DNA from: Jannaschia seohaensis
GTDB taxonomy: Bacteria > Pseudomonadota > Alphaproteobacteria > Rhodobacterales > Rhodobacteraceae
Assembly (NCBI RefSeq): GCF_900116765.1
Contig: NZ_UETC01000002.1
Span: 124,001-188,000 of the forward strand
DNA: 64,000 nucleotides
Direction: 5' to 3'
Positions 7,240 through 15,414 of this stretch are shown in pieces. The notes beneath the pieces were generated by a model that was not told the origin of the DNA, made no database searches, and saw only the letters and a list, made by a program, of their open reading frames with translations. Numbering within the stretch: the first letter of the stretch is position 1; each line of letters begins with the position of its first letter. Both the position numbers and the translations under genes were made by a program.

Positions 7240-8899
7240 GACGCAACCCCCGCCGGTTCCGCCAGACCAGCGCCGGGACCAGAAGCGCCAGAGCGAAGGG
7301 CAGGAAGGCCGCCCCCGTCTGCCCAAGCCCCCAGACCCCGATGGCCCGCCGGTCGCCCCCTGCGGCGAGCGCCACCGCCTCGGTCGCCAGCGTCACCACG
7401 CGCCCGCCGCCCAGCAGCAAAGTCGGCAGGTATTGCCCGACGCTGACGGCCATGCCCACCGCCGCGGCCGTCAGGACGGGCGCCAGCAGCATCGGCAGCC
7501 GCAGCCGCCAGAGCACCGCGTCCGGCGACGCGCCCAGCCCCGCCCCCACTCGCGCCAAGCGCCCGTCCCAAGCCCGGAACGGGCCCGCGAGCGAGAGAAA
7601 CACGTAAGGCAGCACGAAGACGACATGGCCCAGCGCCACCAGAGTCCAGCTCGGCCCCAGGCCAAACGCGGCCGCGGCGGTGACCAGCCCCGGCAGGAAC
7701 GCGACCTGCGGGATCAGGAGCGGCAGGTAAAGCAGCCAGAGCGCCCGCTGACCCACGGTCAGGCCAAAGCGGTGCTCCGCCTCCAGGCATCCCACGACCA
7801 GCAGCAGCGACAGGGCGGTCGCGGCCGCGGCCAGGGTCAGCGTGTCGCCCGCGACCGACAGCATTTCCGGGCCGAAGCGCATCCAGCTGCGCGCCGTCAG
7901 GGCATCCGGCCCGAGTTCAGGAAAGCGCCAGCCCGCCGCCACCGACCAGAGCGCGAGCGCCGCGATCCCCAAAAGCACCGCCAGGGCCGAAACGACGCCC
8001 AAGACCAGCCCCGCGGCGCGGGCGGACCGCTCCGGCAGGCCGCGCCCCGCCCAGACCCAGGCACAGCCCAGCCGCGCCACGGCCCGCTCGCCCCCCCACC
8101 AGACCGCCAATGCGCCCAGCACCAGCGCGAACTGGATCGCCGCGCCCGCCGCGGCGACTGCCCGCTGCGACAGGTCCGGCTCGGCCATCCAGCGCGTGAC
8201 CTGCACCGACAGCGTGGGCGGCACGTTCGGCCCGAGGATCAGCGCGACATCCACATTGGTCATCGCATAGACCAGCACCACCAGTACCGGCAGGCGCACC
8301 TGGGCATAGAGCGCGGGGAAGACCGTCTTGAGCCAGCCCGCGATGCGCCCCTGGCCGAGACTGCGCGCCACGGCCATGCGGCGCCGCTGGTCGGTCTGGC
8401 CGAGAGCCGCGAGCATCATCAGCAGCAGGAACGGCAGTTCTTTGGCGATCAGGCCCGCCGTCAGCGAAAGCCCCCAGGGGTCCTGGAGGATCAGCAGGTC
8501 CGGTGGCCTGTCCCACCCCAGGACCAGCGCCGGCACCCGTGCGATCCAACCCGACGGCGCGATCAGAAAGGCGAGGCCCAGCGCCGCCGCGGCATGGGGC
8601 ACGGCGAGCAGCGGGGAGAGCATCCGTTCCAGCCAGACGAAGGCCCGCGTGCCCTGCCAGCCCGCCAGGATCAGCGTCGCCACCAGCAGCGCGCCCAGCG
8701 TCGAGAGCAGACCCGACGAGACCGAGACCGCCATCGCGCGCGTCAGGCCCGGCCAGTCCAGCACCGCGCGAAACGGCTCGGCCGAGAGCCCGGTCCCGAC
8801 CGCCCCCAAGCCGATGGCCGGCAGCACCGTGCCCAGCAGGCCGACCGCGACCGGCAGCGAGAGGACCGCCGCCGTCAGCAGGGGAAGGGGACGCAGCAT
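7232..8899 (-). CDS. ynjC: Fused double-domain ABC permease, YnjC-like
   Basis: Inner-membrane permease of the YnjBCD system. The 555-residue chain holds two binding-protein-dependent permease domains in tandem (about residues 55-265 and 340-550), each with several hydrophobic helices, as in E. coli YnjC (about 511 residues). EAA-type loops that dock on the ATPase are visible as RRRMAVARSLGQGRIAGWLKTVFPALYAQVRLP near residue 180 and ARVGAGLGASPDAVLWRLRLPMLLAP near 465. It overlaps ynjD by eight bases. The 119-base gap from ynjB contains the GC-rich inverted repeat at 8940-8993. The substrate of this transporter family is not established; the relation to thiamine/iron-type importers is only at family level. 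Confidence 0.88.
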   Translation of the reverse strand: MLRPLPLLTAAVLSLPVAVGLLGTVLPAIGLGAVGTGLSAEPFRAVLDWPGLTRAMAVSVSSGLLSTLGALLVATLILAGWQGTRAFVWLERMLSPLLAVPHAAAALGLAFLIAPSGWIARVPALVLGWDRPPDLLILQDPWGLSLTAGLIAKELPFLLLMMLAALGQTDQRRRMAVARSLGQGRIAGWLKTVFPALYAQVRLPVLVVLVYAMTNVDVALILGPNVPPTLSVQVTRWMAEPDLSQRAVAAAGAAIQFALVLGALAVWWGGERAVARLGCAWVWAGRGLPERSARAAGLVLGVVSALAVLLGIAALALWSVAAGWRFPELGPDALTARSWMRFGPEMLSVAGDTLTLAAAATALSLLLVVGCLEAEHRFGLTVGQRALWLLYLPLLIPQVAFLPGLVTAAAAFGLGPSWTLVALGHVVFVLPYVFLSLAGPFRAWDGRLARVGAGLGASPDAVLWRLRLPMLLAPVLTAAAVGMAVSVGQYLPTLLLGGGRVVTLATEAVALAAGGDRRAIGVWGLGQTGAAFLPFALALLVPALVWRNRRGLRHG

Positions 8900-8939
8900 G
8901 GGCGTGGTCCTAACGGCGCGCGGGGGCCGGCGGGGTCAA

Positions 8940-8993
8940 CCCCGCCCTACGAGGGACGCAGCGGCTGTCAGGTAGGGCGGGGATTCCCCCGCC
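8940..8993. repeat. GTAGGGCGGGG inverted repeat element
   Basis: CCCCGCCCTAC (8940-8950) is followed 21 bases later by its exact reverse complement GTAGGGCGGGG (8972-8982), which itself begins a second hairpin, GGCGGGG-ATTC-CCCCGCC (8976-8993). The same 11-mer forms the palindrome at 18879-18904, so this looks like a dispersed REP-like intergenic element. It lies between ynjB and ynjC, inside what should be one transcript, where it could act as an mRNA stabiliser or partial terminator. Confidence 0.7.
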
Positions 8994-9018
8994 ATGCCCC
9001 CGCACGCCCACCCGCTGC

Positions 9019-10206
9019 TCAGTTCGCCACGCCGTAGCGCGCGACCCAGTCGGCGGCCAGCCGCTCGGCCCAGCTCGGATGCGGCTCCGGCAGGGCCTGG
9101 CCCAGCTCCTCGGGACTCAGGGTCGCCACGCCCAGATCGAGGGCCTCGAAGGCGGCGCGGTCGGCCGGATCCAGAGCGTCCATGTCCAGGACCGTGCCAT
9201 AGCCCAGAACATCCGGCATCTGGGCGCGCAACTGCGCCTCGGGCGAGAGCAGCGTGTCGGCCACCACCATCGCGCCGGCCTTGGCGTTGGCGTTGAACGG
9301 GATCGCCACGAAGGAGGCGTTGCCGAGCGTCCCGTCCTCCAGCACGTAGGTGCGCGCCGTGGACGGTAGTTCGTAATTCGCGATGGCGGCGGTGGCCTCG
9401 CCGGGCGAAAAGCTGATGGCGATATCGACCTCGCCATCATTCATCAGCTGCAATTGCCGCGGACCCGTCTGCGGATAGGCGCGGCCCTGGCGCCAGAGCA
9501 CCGGCGTCAGCGCATCCATGAAGTCCCAGAGCGGCGCGGAGATCTCGGCGTAATCCGCGCCCACCGGCCCTTGCAGGACGCCCGGATCCTCGACCAGTTC
9601 GATCAGCATCTGCTTGAGGAAGGTCGTGCCGAGGAAGTCGGGCGGCTGCGGAAAGGTGAAGCGGCCCGGATTGGCCTGGGCCCAGTCCAGCAGGGCCTCG
9701 GCCGAGGCGGGGGGCTCTTCCAGGCGCGCGCTGTCATGGATGAACACGACCTGCGCCATGGCCCAGGGGCTCTCGTAGCCGTCGGTGGGGATGGTGAAAT
9801 CGGTGGTGACGGTCTTGCCCTCGACATCCACGAAGCGCCAGTTCGGCAGGTCCTCGGCGAAGGGGCCGAAGAGCAGCTCTTCGCGCTTCATCGATGCGAA
9901 ATTGGCGCCGTTGATCCAGATAAGATCGACCGACCCGCCCTCGGTCTTGCCGGCCTGCCGCTCCGACAGGACCAGGCTGACCGCATCGGCGGTATCTGCC
10001 AGCTTCACATGCTCCAGCGTGACGCCCTGCTCGGCCACCTGCTCCCCGACCCAGGCGATGAAATCGTTGGTCGTGGTCGATCCGCCCCAGGCATGCCAGT
10101 AGACGGTCTGGCCCTCGGCCTCGGCCAGGACGGCCTCCCAGTTGGCGGGGTCCGGCTCGGCGAAAGCGGGGGTCGCGGCGAGGGCGGCGATCAGGGGCAG
10201 GCGCAT
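9019..10206 (-). CDS. ynjB: Periplasmic solute-binding protein, YnjB-like
   Basis: Substrate-binding component for the YnjBCD importer. A short signal peptide (MRLPLIAALAATPAFA) precedes a 380-residue domain with WHAWGGSTTTNDFIAWV near residue 36, the region where related extracellular binding proteins of the thiamine/iron class begin. SVDLIWINGANFASMKREELLFGPF near residue 92 and GEVDIAISFSPGEA near 254 are typical of this group. Total 395 residues against about 388 in E. coli YnjB. The open frame continues upstream, but the ATG at 10206 follows a GGAG and directly starts the signal peptide. It lies 11 bases after the ynjF stop. Confidence 0.87.
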   Translation of the reverse strand: MRLPLIAALAATPAFAEPDPANWEAVLAEAEGQTVYWHAWGGSTTTNDFIAWVGEQVAEQGVTLEHVKLADTADAVSLVLSERQAGKTEGGSVDLIWINGANFASMKREELLFGPFAEDLPNWRFVDVEGKTVTTDFTIPTDGYESPWAMAQVVFIHDSARLEEPPASAEALLDWAQANPGRFTFPQPPDFLGTTFLKQMLIELVEDPGVLQGPVGADYAEISAPLWDFMDALTPVLWRQGRAYPQTGPRQLQLMNDGEVDIAISFSPGEATAAIANYELPSTARTYVLEDGTLGNASFVAIPFNANAKAGAMVVADTLLSPEAQLRAQMPDVLGYGTVLDMDALDPADRAAFEALDLGVATLSPEELGQALPEPHPSWAERLAADWVARYGVAN

Positions 10207-10217
10207 GATGGCGTCTC

Positions 10218-10823
10218 CTAGTCGGTGAAGACCGCGCGGGCGGCAAGCACACGGGCGGTGGCGGTGAAGAAGCAGAGGGTGCCGAAGGTCCAGGCCAGCG
10301 GCGCGAACCACGTGGGCAGGAGGCAGAGCAGGACGAAGAACAGGATCGTCTCCGTCCCTTCCAAGAGGCCATTGGAATAGTAGAGCGATTTGGAGCCTTG
10401 GGCCGAGGTCTCCAGACCCCGCTTCTCGGCCATGGTGGCGTAGCCCAGGAAGGACGTGCCGTTGACGTAGAAGCTGAGCAGCAGGAACGCGGCGGGCAGC
10501 GCGTTGGCCGAGTCCAGGACGGCGAAGGCAAAGGGGATCGCGCCGTAGAACAGGAAGTCGGACCAGATATCGAGATAGCCGCCGAAATCGGTCTTGCGGG
10601 TGGCGCGGGCGATCGCCCCGTCCAGCCCATCGGCCAGGCGCGACGCCAAAAGCGGGATCAGCGCCCAGCCCGGCGCGCCCAGGGCGACGGTTGCGGCGGC
10701 GACGAGGCCAAGCGCCAGTCCCGTCAACGTCACCGCGTCGGCCGTCGCCCCCCGCGCCGCCAGGGCGCGGCCCAGCCGGTTGAGCGGCGGATCGATCAGA
10801 CGGCGGGCGGTGGCGTCGAGCAT
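10218..10823 (-). CDS. ynjF: CDP-alcohol phosphatidyltransferase family protein, YnjF-like
   Basis: Integral membrane enzyme of the CDP-alcohol phosphotransferase family, joining a CDP-activated lipid or alcohol to an acceptor alcohol. The 201 residues show the catalytic signature DGLDGAIARATRKTDFGGYL followed by DIWSD near residue 70, with the four Asp residues in place. The spacer between AR and the next Gly is seven residues rather than the usual eight or nine. About five or six hydrophobic helices follow. Start at 10823 after GGAG; the open frame upstream is antisense to unrelated codons. In E. coli ynjF also sits with ynjBCD, so the four-gene set is conserved. The acceptor is unknown. 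Confidence 0.85.
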   Translation of the reverse strand: MLDATARRLIDPPLNRLGRALAARGATADAVTLTGLALGLVAAATVALGAPGWALIPLLASRLADGLDGAIARATRKTDFGGYLDIWSDFLFYGAIPFAFAVLDSANALPAAFLLLSFYVNGTSFLGYATMAEKRGLETSAQGSKSLYYSNGLLEGTETILFFVLLCLLPTWFAPLAWTFGTLCFFTATARVLAARAVFTD

Positions 10824-10906
10824 AAGGCGGCTCCAACATCGTGACGGGTTCCCCCCTGCCCCAGGTCGAGCCGCCCGCGCAACCGCCCCCACGGGAACGT
10901 GACGGG

Positions 10907-12112
10907 TCAAGCGGGGAGCGGGCGCTCCGGGATGCGCGTCAGCGCCAGGGCCGAGATCAGGACCATCGCCGCCGACACGCCAAGCGACAGGCCCAGCCCG
11001 CCCAACTGAAAGCACAACCCCGACAGGACCGTGCCCATCAACCGCCCGGCGGCATTCGCCATGTAGTAGAACCCCACATCCATCGTCACCCGCTTCGCCC
11101 CCGCGAAGTGCAGGATGAGATAGGAATGCAGCGCCGAGTTCACCGCGAAGGCCAGCCCGAAGGCCATCAGCCCGACCAGCACCGGCCAGGCCTGCCCCGG
11201 TATGGCCGCATGCGCCGCCGCCGTGCCCGCGACCAGCGCGGCCAGGATCCCGGCCCAGGCCAGGGCCTTGCCGACCGAGCCCTTCCCCAGCAGACGCGGC
11301 GTCGACGCCTGCATCGCCCCATAGCCAATCACCCAGAGCGCCATGAAGCTGCCGGTGACGAGGAAGGCGGCGCGCTCCGCCCCGTCCTCGGCCAGAGTCG
11401 CCGACAGCCAGATCGGCAGAGCCACAACGAACCACACGTCGCGCGCGCCGAACAGGAAGGTGCGCGCCGCCGACAGCCAGTTGATCCGGGGATCGGAGGA
11501 CAAAACCTCCCGGAACTTGGTGCCCTTGACGCCGCCCGACAGGCCCGCCGGCAAAAAGGCCAGCACCGCTATGAGCACCGCCATCAGCACGCCCGCCATC
11601 GTCCCAAGCGCCGCCTCAAAGCCCAGCCCGGCCAGGAGCCCCGCGCCCACGAAGAACCCCAGCCCCTTGATCGCGTTCTTGGAGCCGGTCAGTGCGGCCA
11701 CCCATTTGAACAGGCCGCCCTCGGGCACCAGAAGCTTGACGGCGGATTTGGACGCGGTCTTGGCCAGATCCTTGGCCACGCCCGACGCGCCCTGCACCAG
11801 CATCACATAGAGAACCGACGTCCCCACCGCCCAGGCCGGGTCCAGCCGGGTCAGCGCCACCAGCGCCACCACCTGCAATCCCAGCCCGAGATGCAAAGTC
11901 AGCGCGAGCCCGAACCGCGCCGCGAGCCAGCCCGCGCTCAAGTTCGTCACGATGCCCGCGATCTCATAGAGGACGAACAGCCAGGCCAGTTGCAGGGGCG
12001 AAAAGCCCAGCGTGTAGAAATGCAGCAGCACCAGCATCCGCAGCGCGCCATCGGTCAGCATGAAGGCCCAATAGGCCCCCGTGACCGCCGCATATCCCTT
12101 CATCGAGGTCAC
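10907..12112 (-). CDS. arsJ: Organoarsenical efflux MFS transporter ArsJ
   Basis: ArsJ exports 1-arseno-3-phosphoglycerate, the unstable product made by its partner GAPDH from arsenate and glyceraldehyde-3-phosphate; breakdown outside releases arsenate. The 401 residues form about 12 hydrophobic helices. Family-typical stretches are GAYWAFMLTDGALRMLVLLHF at the N terminus, GASGVAKDLAKTASKSAVKLL near residue 110 and ALTGSKNAIKGLGFFVGAG near 141. Its start overlaps the GAPDH stop by four bases (ATGA), the arrangement known for this two-gene resistance system. An 83-base gap separates it from ynjF. I see no arsR, arsC or arsH in the window, so the regulator must lie elsewhere or this pair answers to another factor. 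Confidence 0.92.
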   Translation of the reverse strand: MTSMKGYAAVTGAYWAFMLTDGALRMLVLLHFYTLGFSPLQLAWLFVLYEIAGIVTNLSAGWLAARFGLALTLHLGLGLQVVALVALTRLDPAWAVGTSVLYVMLVQGASGVAKDLAKTASKSAVKLLVPEGGLFKWVAALTGSKNAIKGLGFFVGAGLLAGLGFEAALGTMAGVLMAVLIAVLAFLPAGLSGGVKGTKFREVLSSDPRINWLSAARTFLFGARDVWFVVALPIWLSATLAEDGAERAAFLVTGSFMALWVIGYGAMQASTPRLLGKGSVGKALAWAGILAALVAGTAAAHAAIPGQAWPVLVGLMAFGLAFAVNSALHSYLILHFAGAKRVTMDVGFYYMANAAGRLMGTVLSGLCFQLGGLGLSLGVSAAMVLISALALTRIPERPLPA

Positions 12113-13113
12113 GCGCTGTCCTTCTGCGCCAGCATCCGCACGATATCGGCCATCCGGACCGCATAGCCGAACTCGTTGTCATACCAGACATAGAGCTTGA
12201 GATGCGTGCCCTGGATCACGACGGTCGAGGGCGCGTCCACGATGGCGGAGCGCCGGTCGTTGAGGAAGTCGGACGAGACCAGCGGCCGGTCCTCGACACC
12301 CAGGATTCCTGCCATCTCGCCCGCCTCAGCCGCGCGGAAGGCGGCATGGACCTCGTCCACCGTGACCTCCCGCGCCATCTCGAAGGCGCAATCGGTCAGC
12401 GAGGCGTTCAGCAGCGGAACACGCACGGCATGGCCCATCAGGCGGCCCTCCAGATCGGGGAAGATCTGCATGATCGCCTTGGCGGAGCCTGTGGTCGTCG
12501 GGATCAGGTTGCTCAGAGCGGAGCGCGCGCGGCGCGGATCCTTATGGGGCCGGTCCACGATCGTCTGCGTATTGGTCACGTCGTGGATCGTCGTGAAGCT
12601 GCCATGGCGGATGCCGAACGCCGCCCGCAGGACCGCGACAACGGGCGCGAGGCAATTGGTCGTGCAAGAGGCCGCCGTCAGCAGCCGTTGCGAGCCGTCA
12701 TAGAGCCCATGGTTCACGCCATAGACGAGGTTCAGCGCATCGCCATCCTTGACCGGCGCGCTGACGACGACGCGGGGGATGCCGGCGTCGAAATAGGGTT
12801 GCAGCCTGGCGCCGGTCTTGAACACGCCCGTGCAGTCCAAAACGGCGTCGACGCCCGCGAGGGGCAGATCCTCGATGCGGCGGTGGGCGGTCAGCGGCAG
12901 GCGGGTCTCTCCTGCGATCAGCGCGTCCCCCTCGGCCCGCACCGGACGGGTCCACCGGCCGTGGACGCTGTCGAACTCCAGCAGGAGCGCGTGCTGAGCG
13001 GCATCGCCCGCCGCATCGTTCACCCCCACGATCTCGACACCCTGCGGCCGGTCCAGCAGGTCGCGCAAAACCAGCTTTCCGATCCGGCCCAGCCCGTTGA
13101 GATACACTTTCAT
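12109..13113 (-). CDS. ArsJ-associated glyceraldehyde-3-phosphate dehydrogenase
   Basis: Cytoplasmic NAD-dependent GAPDH that uses arsenate in place of phosphate to make 1-arseno-3-phosphoglycerate for ArsJ. The 334 residues begin with the Rossmann motif NGLGRIGKLVLRDLL, and carry the catalytic SCTTNC (Cys150) and the partner His in TTIHDVTNTQ (His177). The C-terminal YDNEFGYAVRMADIV is the GAPDH hallmark. It differs from housekeeping GAPDH in its short N-terminal loop and in the text around the active site, and above all by being coupled to arsJ by a four-base overlap. Transcription probably starts in the 13114-13610 gap, where two copies of a TGTC-N-GACA operator-like site occur. Confidence 0.92.
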   Translation of the reverse strand: MKVYLNGLGRIGKLVLRDLLDRPQGVEIVGVNDAAGDAAQHALLLEFDSVHGRWTRPVRAEGDALIAGETRLPLTAHRRIEDLPLAGVDAVLDCTGVFKTGARLQPYFDAGIPRVVVSAPVKDGDALNLVYGVNHGLYDGSQRLLTAASCTTNCLAPVVAVLRAAFGIRHGSFTTIHDVTNTQTIVDRPHKDPRRARSALSNLIPTTTGSAKAIMQIFPDLEGRLMGHAVRVPLLNASLTDCAFEMAREVTVDEVHAAFRAAEAGEMAGILGVEDRPLVSSDFLNDRRSAIVDAPSTVVIQGTHLKLYVWYDNEFGYAVRMADIVRMLAQKDSA

Positions 13114-13265
13114 GCCGCACTCCCTCGCTCACGTCGGGGGCGCGCTAGCCGCGTCGTGTAACGGTTTTGCGACGCCACCCCGCCGCCCGACCCGGCCCAG
13201 CGGCACGAGGCGAGCCGTGTCCCTCTATCCGAACGCTTGCGCCAGCGCGAGGCCGCAGCCGTTGC

Positions 13266-13285
13266 TTGAATGTCGGACATTCGAA
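13266..13285. promoter_or_regulatory. Palindromic operator candidate, copy 1
   Basis: TTGAATGTCGGACATTCGAA contains the exact dyad GAATGTC-G-GACATTC. It lies about 155 bases before the GAPDH start. Together with copy 2 it looks like a binding site for a dimeric repressor. ArsR is the obvious guess for an arsJ operon, but the sequence is not a match I can assign with certainty. Confidence 0.5.
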
Positions 13286-13332
13286 CCGCGCTGGACTCCG
13301 CCAGGCTGCCTCAGATCCGCGACGGCAGGGTC

Positions 13333-13350
13333 ATTTGTCAGACATTCGAT
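13333..13350. promoter_or_regulatory. Palindromic operator candidate, copy 2
   Basis: ATTTGTCAGACATTCGAT repeats the right half-site of copy 1 exactly (GACATTCGA) and keeps TGTC of the left half. Centre-to-centre distance to copy 1 is about 65 bases, close to six helical turns, which would suit co-operative binding or a loop. Confidence 0.45.
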
Positions 13351-13610
13351 GGCCCGCCCGATAGGTGCGAAACACGGACCGGTCGCGCAATAATCATATG
13401 CGAAATTAAATCAATGGACCCAAACCGAAGAAATTCGTCAATCCTACGTTATTTCAATATATTGGGGATAGCCCCTCATCTGACCCCACCCCCCTTTGCT
13501 CGTTGACCGGTGCGGGGCACAGCACCTCCACTCGGCATTAACGGGACATGCGACCGCGCTGCGACGGGTTTCGGCAAGGGGCCGGGCCGAGCGGGACGCA
13601 TCGGGGGGCG

Positions 13611-15257
13611 ATGAACATGACGCAAAGCGATACCATGCAGGCGGACACGGTGCTCAGGGGCGGCACCATCTGGTGCGGGCTGGGCCTGCCCCGGGTCGAG
13701 GCCGTCGCCATGGCCGATGGCGTGATCCTCGCCACCGGCACCGACGCGGAGATCGCCGCCCATATCGGCCCCGACACCCGTGTGATCGATCTGGAGGGCC
13801 GCCTCGCCACGCCCGGGCTCAACGACGCGCATATGCACCTCATCCCCTACGGCACCGCCATGGCCGAGGTCGATCTGCGCCCCACCACCGTCGCCACGCT
13901 CGACGGGCTGCTGGGCGCGCTCCGCGACCGGGCGGCGACGCTCGCGCCCGGCGAGTGGGTGATCGGGCGGGGCTACGACCATTTCCGTCTCGACACCGGC
14001 CGCCACCCCTACCGGGAAGAGCTGGACCAGGCCTGCCCCGACCATCCTGTCTACATCGTCCGAACCGACGGGCATCTGGCCGTCGCCAATTCCCGCGCGC
14101 TGGCCCTGGCCGGGATCGACGAGGACACGCCCTCGCCCCCCGGCGGGCTGATCGAGCGGCAGAACGGCAAGCTCACCGGCCTCGTGGCCGAGACCGGGCG
14201 CGAGCCGCTGATGAACGTCCTGCCCCGCGCCTCGGTCGAAGCCCTGGTCGAGAGCATCGAGCGCGGCGGCGCGGACCTGCTGTCCCGCGGGATCACCTCG
14301 GTCATGGAGGCCGCCGTCGGCATTCGCGACGGCTGGACCGAAATGGAAGCCTATCAGGAGGCCCATGCGACCGGCCGCCTGCCCGTCCGTGTCTACGCCA
14401 CGCTGATGGGAGATAAGACCCGGTCGATCCTGCCCGAGTGCATGGCGGCGGGACATGTCTCGGGCACTGGCGACGACCGGCTGCGGATCGGGCCGGTGAA
14501 GATCTTCACCGACGGCTCGGCCGGGGGCCGGACAGCCGCCATGACGAAGCCCTATCTCGGCGGCGATCCGGACGATCTGGGCCTGCTCTGCCTCTCCGAC
14601 GAGGAACTCGACCGGATGGTCATGGAGGGCCACGAAGCAGGCTACCGCTTCGCCATCCACGCCATCGGCGACGCGGCGATCGAGCAAGTGTTGAACGCCT
14701 ACGAGAAGGCCCTCGCCACCCATCCCGACCCCGACCGCCGCCACCGGATCGAGCATTGCGGCTGGCTGCGCCCCGACCAGATGGCGCGGATGCAGGCGAT
14801 GCATGTCCTGCCCGCGCCCCAGCCCGCCTTTCTATACTATTTCGGCGATCTCTACCTGACCCTGATCGAGCGCGAGCGCGTCACCGCCAGCCACCCGATG
14901 CGCACCTGGATCGATGCCGGGCTCAAGCCCTCCGCCTCGACCGACTGCCCGGTGGTGGAGATCGACCCCTTCGCCAATCTCTACACCATGGTCACGCGCA
15001 AGACCTCCCAGGGCACCGAACTCGGCCCCGAGCATTGTCTGACCATCGAGGAAGCGCTCGACGCCTACACCCACGCCTCCGCCTACGCGGCCCATGAAGA
15101 GCAAATCAAAGGACGGCTCGTGCCCGGCCAACTGGCCGACATCGCCGTCTTCGACACCAACCTCCTGACCTGCGCCCCCGAGGAGATCCTGACCGCGCGG
15201 TGCGACCTGACCGTGCTGGGCGGCGCGGTGGTCTACGAGCGGCAGGCCGCGCAATGA
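13611..15257 (+). CDS. Amidohydrolase family 3 protein (YtcJ-like)
   Basis: Metal-dependent hydrolase of the amidohydrolase superfamily, YtcJ/PF07969 branch, acting on amide or imide bonds. In the 548 residues I see the metal pair in LATPGLNDAHMHLIPYG near residue 73, the KIFTDGSAGGRTAAM stretch near 298 typical of this branch, AIHAIGDAAIEQ near 350, RIEHCGWL near 380 and the catalytic Asp in SASTDCPVVEIDPF near 443. I placed the start at 13611 (MNMTQSDTM), after GGGGGGCG; the frame is open 63 bases further up but reads as Arg/Gly-rich. First gene of the catabolic cluster. Substrate unknown; since a peptide-type importer follows, an N-acylated or cyclic amide compound is likely. Confidence 0.85.
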   Translation: MNMTQSDTMQADTVLRGGTIWCGLGLPRVEAVAMADGVILATGTDAEIAAHIGPDTRVIDLEGRLATPGLNDAHMHLIPYGTAMAEVDLRPTTVATLDGLLGALRDRAATLAPGEWVIGRGYDHFRLDTGRHPYREELDQACPDHPVYIVRTDGHLAVANSRALALAGIDEDTPSPPGGLIERQNGKLTGLVAETGREPLMNVLPRASVEALVESIERGGADLLSRGITSVMEAAVGIRDGWTEMEAYQEAHATGRLPVRVYATLMGDKTRSILPECMAAGHVSGTGDDRLRIGPVKIFTDGSAGGRTAAMTKPYLGGDPDDLGLLCLSDEELDRMVMEGHEAGYRFAIHAIGDAAIEQVLNAYEKALATHPDPDRRHRIEHCGWLRPDQMARMQAMHVLPAPQPAFLYYFGDLYLTLIERERVTASHPMRTWIDAGLKPSASTDCPVVEIDPFANLYTMVTRKTSQGTELGPEHCLTIEEALDAYTHASAYAAHEEQIKGRLVPGQLADIAVFDTNLLTCAPEEILTARCDLTVLGGAVVYERQAAQ

Positions 15258-15319
15258 CACGGCCTGTCCCCCTCCAAGCCCCCCCGCCGACTTGCCTCGA
15301 GGCGCACCAGGCTCCTCTT

Positions 15320-15363
15320 CTTCCCTGTTCAAATATCCCGGGGGTCCGGGGGCTGGCCCCCGG
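15320..15363. repeat. Rhodobacteraceae-type intergenic GC hairpin element
   Basis: After a pyrimidine-rich stretch and TTCAAATATCCC comes CCGGGGGC-TG-GCCCCCGG (15346-15363), a near-perfect hairpin with an almost closed loop. Very similar units (TTCAAATATCC followed by a GGGG/CCCC hairpin) recur between genes in Rhodobacteraceae genomes as I remember them. A partial relative, TTCGAAAATACTCC, lies at about 53148. Here it lies in the 157-base gap between two co-oriented genes and may act as a transcript end or attenuator. Confidence 0.6.
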
Positions 15364-15414
15364 CCCCGTCCTCTCAACCGGCGCCAACGGTTCCAAGAAT
15401 GGAGAACCGGCCCG

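Larger units (their letters stand above)
13114..13610. other. Divergent promoter region between ars genes and the hydantoinase cluster
   Basis: This 497-base gap separates divergent operons. It holds two operator-like inverted repeats (13266-13285, 13333-13350) nearer the GAPDH side and an AT-rich tract at about 13385-13470 that should contain the promoter for the rightward catabolic cluster. Within that tract CAATATATTG (13455-13464) is a perfect 10-base palindrome followed at once by GGGG-ATAG-CCCC; this could be a LysR-type or other operator. Small frames here read in low-complexity or Arg-rich codons and I do not count them as genes. Confidence 0.6.
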
